Positions 61,808 to 64,000 of a DNA stretch of 64,000 nt are shown here, piece by piece. The notes beneath the pieces are model-generated. The model ran no database searches. It was not told where the DNA came from and saw nothing but the letters and a program-made list of their open reading frames with translations. The position numbers were made by a program, and so were the translations under genes. Origin of the DNA: Clarkia xantiana subsp. parviflora (taxonomy: Eukaryota > Streptophyta > Magnoliopsida > Myrtales > Onagraceae); NCBI GenBank assembly GCA_036873135.1, contig JAPTYO010000008.1:44124441-44188440 (forward strand), read 5' to 3'. Numbering within the stretch: the first letter of the stretch is position 1; every line of letters starts with the position of its first letter.

Positions 61808-62430
61808 ACACGTATCCCTTAGAGTTTTCGAAGTATCTTATAAAGACACTTTTCAATCCTCTAGGTCCCAACTTGCCGATTCGGCTGTCGGTTTTGATGT
61901 GTGTATGCTGTGCAACCCCAAGGTCGCAGTCTGGTAATCCATCTCTTTACCAGTCTACATCTCATATGGTGTCGTGTCTACTGATTTTGTAGGAACACTT
62001 TTTACTACACGAGTAGTAGTCAACAATGCAACCCCCCCCCCCCCCCAGAAGGAGATCAGATGATGAGCTTGCGACATCATGGTTCTAACCATGTTCAAGA
62101 GTGTACGATTACGTCGCTCCGCCACACCGTTCTGGTTACGGCGTATAAGGGATCGTTGTTTGACAGACAATTCCCTTTTTATAACTTATCAAACTCAATC
62201 GAGAGGTATTATCCACCTTTATCAGTGAGCGAGCTATTTACCTTACGCTAATGTTGATTCTCTACGAGATTTAGATAGCTTTTAAAGCACTCAATGATCT
62301 TAGATTTAGGAGTAATCAGTTGAGTTATTCCGAAACGGGTAAAGTTATATTGAACTTCAAAATCGTACATCTTATCATTAAATTTGTACTTCGAATCGAT
62401 GTGATCCGATTTTATCGGGATATACGCGCT
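61808..62430 (-). pseudogene. copia-2 integrase remnant
   Basis: Decayed integrase core and C-terminus: GVAERRNRTLLNMVRTMMSQ, KSVPTKSVDTTPYEM, then a broken KTDSRIGKLGPRGL...ENSKGYVFL. A run of 15 C (62032-62046) falls in the FWG...ALLT segment and shifts the frame. Upstream pieces (KGGxYLSIEF) mark the catalytic domain. Confidence 0.82.
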
Positions 62431-63025
62431 ACGCGCGTGCCACTCTTAGGTATTTATCCTAGGTGAAATCGTTTCGTTTCCATAATTTAATTATCGGTTT
62501 CATACATGTCCATTGTTATGTTTATCAATTATATTTATAGAGTACTAACAAATTATTATAACTAAATCGTTTGTTTTAGTTATGCAATCGATGGATTACT
62601 AACGATGTTGGAGTATGTGTTTATCGTTTCATTTATTTGACATCTGTGACCTGGTCAAAAAACTTGGTTTTAATCCCTTTTATTCGGATATTAATTAAAA
62701 AATTGTACTTCGAATCGAATTGGATTCAATCTCAATAACAATTAATTTATTCAATAATCTAACACATCTACAACCAAATTATCAATTCAAAGGAAAATAA
62801 AATATAAGAGAAATTGATTGTCCAGAATTTTCAAGCCATGTCGAACACCACACCTAAAAAGAAAATTCGCAGGTGAATCACATTAGATGATTTGTGTTTG
62901 TATAAAAAGTTTTACGGCTTTATGTACATGGAAAATGAGACGTACCTGAGATGCGCTTTATCGACGGTGCTTTGACCCACCAGATTTTCGTTTAAGCCTT
63001 TTGTTGCTCGATTCTTTCAGCAGGT
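62431..63025. other. AT-rich DNA, no gene seen
   Basis: Only a short GC palindrome near 62418-62435 stands out; no coding or LTR features. Confidence 0.5.
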
Positions 63026-64000
63026 TGCGCAAGTTAGATTACGGGGAGTAATCACTACGGATAATAAAACAAGGTACATGCCAGTAATTATAGTTACGCA
63101 GCGGAAGTTTCACACATACCTTTGGGATGATCCGTAGACCCAAGATCTTCTCTGGAGGGAGTTCGCGATCCTCCGGTCGGGACCTGTAGAGGTTCTTGTT
63201 TAGAGAATCCCTACGTTGTGCAAGCTCCACAGAAAAGCCTCTGATCGATTCTTGGCACGGGGACAGATCTCTGGAGAGTTTGCTCGAAGGCAAGTTGATA
63301 CACCCTTGGTGAGGGATATGGGGTTCGGCCGAAACTAGGGTTTATAGGGGGGATGGTTTTTCTCTCTAAAACACTCTAATGAGGGAATTGTGATTAACCC
63401 TAAAAATCCCCTAACACCTCTTATTTATAGGAGGAGTAAAGTGGACAAAAGTCCAGTTTACCCCACTCTATATTTCGGCCGGCCTATGTAATTGGGGAGG
63501 CCCAATTTTGGGCCTCCCATGTCAATTGGGATTTGGGTCTAGCCTAATTACCCTAATGTGACATTTACCCAAGTTCATTACGTAAACTATACATATTATG
63601 GGCTACCAATTACGATGCCCATTACTATATGCTTACAGCTCCCACTCGCCGGAATGTGAGGGTGCCTGTTAATGTATTGTCGTCCAAATCTGCATCAACA
63701 TTTCTCTCATTTTATCTGCTCCTTGATTCTGAATAGTTCATACGAGGTTTGCCGTGCGACCGGCGTATATGACGGGCATCGTGCTACTCATCTGTTAGGA
63801 GTGTTGTAGCGCCCGGGGAACGTTGATTCCCTTTTCTCCATCAACCTGTTATAAACAACATTTATATTGTATCACGCTGTATCCTAGTTTCCACATAGGA
63901 ACACTTCTTCAAGGCATCCGTACAAGTATTCACAACCTTCAACTAATATCCGGTTGGCGGCCACCTAGTGAATATTAGAATCGGTGAATTATAGGTGAAA
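63026..64000 (-). mobile_element. copia-2 family, 3' LTR and 3'UTR of a further copy, cut by the window edge
   Basis: LTR d 63026-63637 (minus start TGTAAGCATATAGTA; left limit approximate) with PPT GGCGAGTGGGAGC and 3'UTR 63638-64000 homologous to 57932-58300. The 3'UTR lies to the right, so the body extends beyond the window and this LTR is not the missing 5' LTR of the element to the left. Confidence 0.82.

Larger units (their letters stand above)
55944..62430 (-). mobile_element. copia element, second family, with duplicated LTR + 3'UTR
   Basis: Minus-strand order: integrase (62430-61808), RT and RNase H (61200-59350), 3'UTR (58745-57932), LTR (57931-57352), a second 3'UTR copy (57351-56543), second LTR (56542-55944). 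A solo LTR of the same family sits in pol at 61206-61802. Gag, primer-binding site and 5' LTR are not found, so the 5' part is lost or has decayed beyond recognition. Confidence 0.82.

Noticed and set aside
62411..62455. Helitron 3' end at the GC palindrome ACGCGCTACGCGCGT
   Set aside because: The bases after the hairpin do not give a CTRR-T end and no 5' partner was found.
63026..63637. LTR d as the missing 5' LTR of the copia element to the left
   Set aside because: The PPT and 3'UTR lie on its right side and no primer-binding site lies on its left, so it is the 3' LTR of another copy.

Overview
This is nuclear DNA of a flowering plant, most likely a eudicot. The evidence is a spliced family-1 UDP-glycosyltransferase with a plant PSPG box, plant-type LTR retrotransposons (Tat-lineage Ty3/gypsy and Ty1/copia), Helitrons, MULE, hAT and PIF-type MITEs, and a chimeric plastid-DNA insertion (ndhE + trnG-GCC). 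The species cannot be named from the sequence. I see only one host gene; almost everything else is transposon, often nested.

Layout. 1-2756: 5' half of a Tat element on the minus strand. 2757-14860: AT-rich intergenic DNA with a plastid insertion (3517-3712), a foldback element split by a MULE-like element that itself carries an hAT MITE (3913-6968), an hAT-like MITE (7176-7638), Helitron ends, a TIR MITE (9286-9805) and a 1.7-kb foldback element with a perfect 10-bp target duplication (12314-14012). 14866-24093: a three-LTR composite of a non-autonomous Tat element, minus strand, bounded by the target duplication GTATA. 24099-26584: AT-rich DNA with a 296-bp Helitron. 26585-32126: a 3.4-kb Helitron holding exon-like gene pieces, followed directly by a tandem series of Helitron 5' ends sharing one 3' end. 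32884-33235: a PIF/Harbinger-type MITE.

33747-55351 is the host gene: three exons coding 497 residues, resembling UGT709 / 7-deoxyloganetic-acid glucosyltransferases. Its first intron is 19,375 bp. It contains a very young Tat element (34488-43977, 744-bp LTRs differing at one base), an old Tat remnant with a 480-bp tandem array, and a copia element (45523-50459) that is itself broken by an hAT MITE. The reading frame is intact if the intron is spliced.

The young Tat element codes gag-protease and RT-RNaseH-archaeal-type RNaseH-integrase in one frame interrupted by a single TAG. Between pol and the 3' LTR it carries an antisense gene with its own TATA box, bZIP-type motifs and a predicted 83-bp intron. 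Decayed, intron-bearing antisense gene pieces occur at the matching place in the 14866-24093 composite. This convergent-gene layout is the most interesting system in the window.

55944-64000: copia elements of one family on the minus strand, with a duplicated LTR + 3'UTR, a decayed pol, a solo LTR of the same family inserted in that pol, and the 3' end of another copy running off the right edge.
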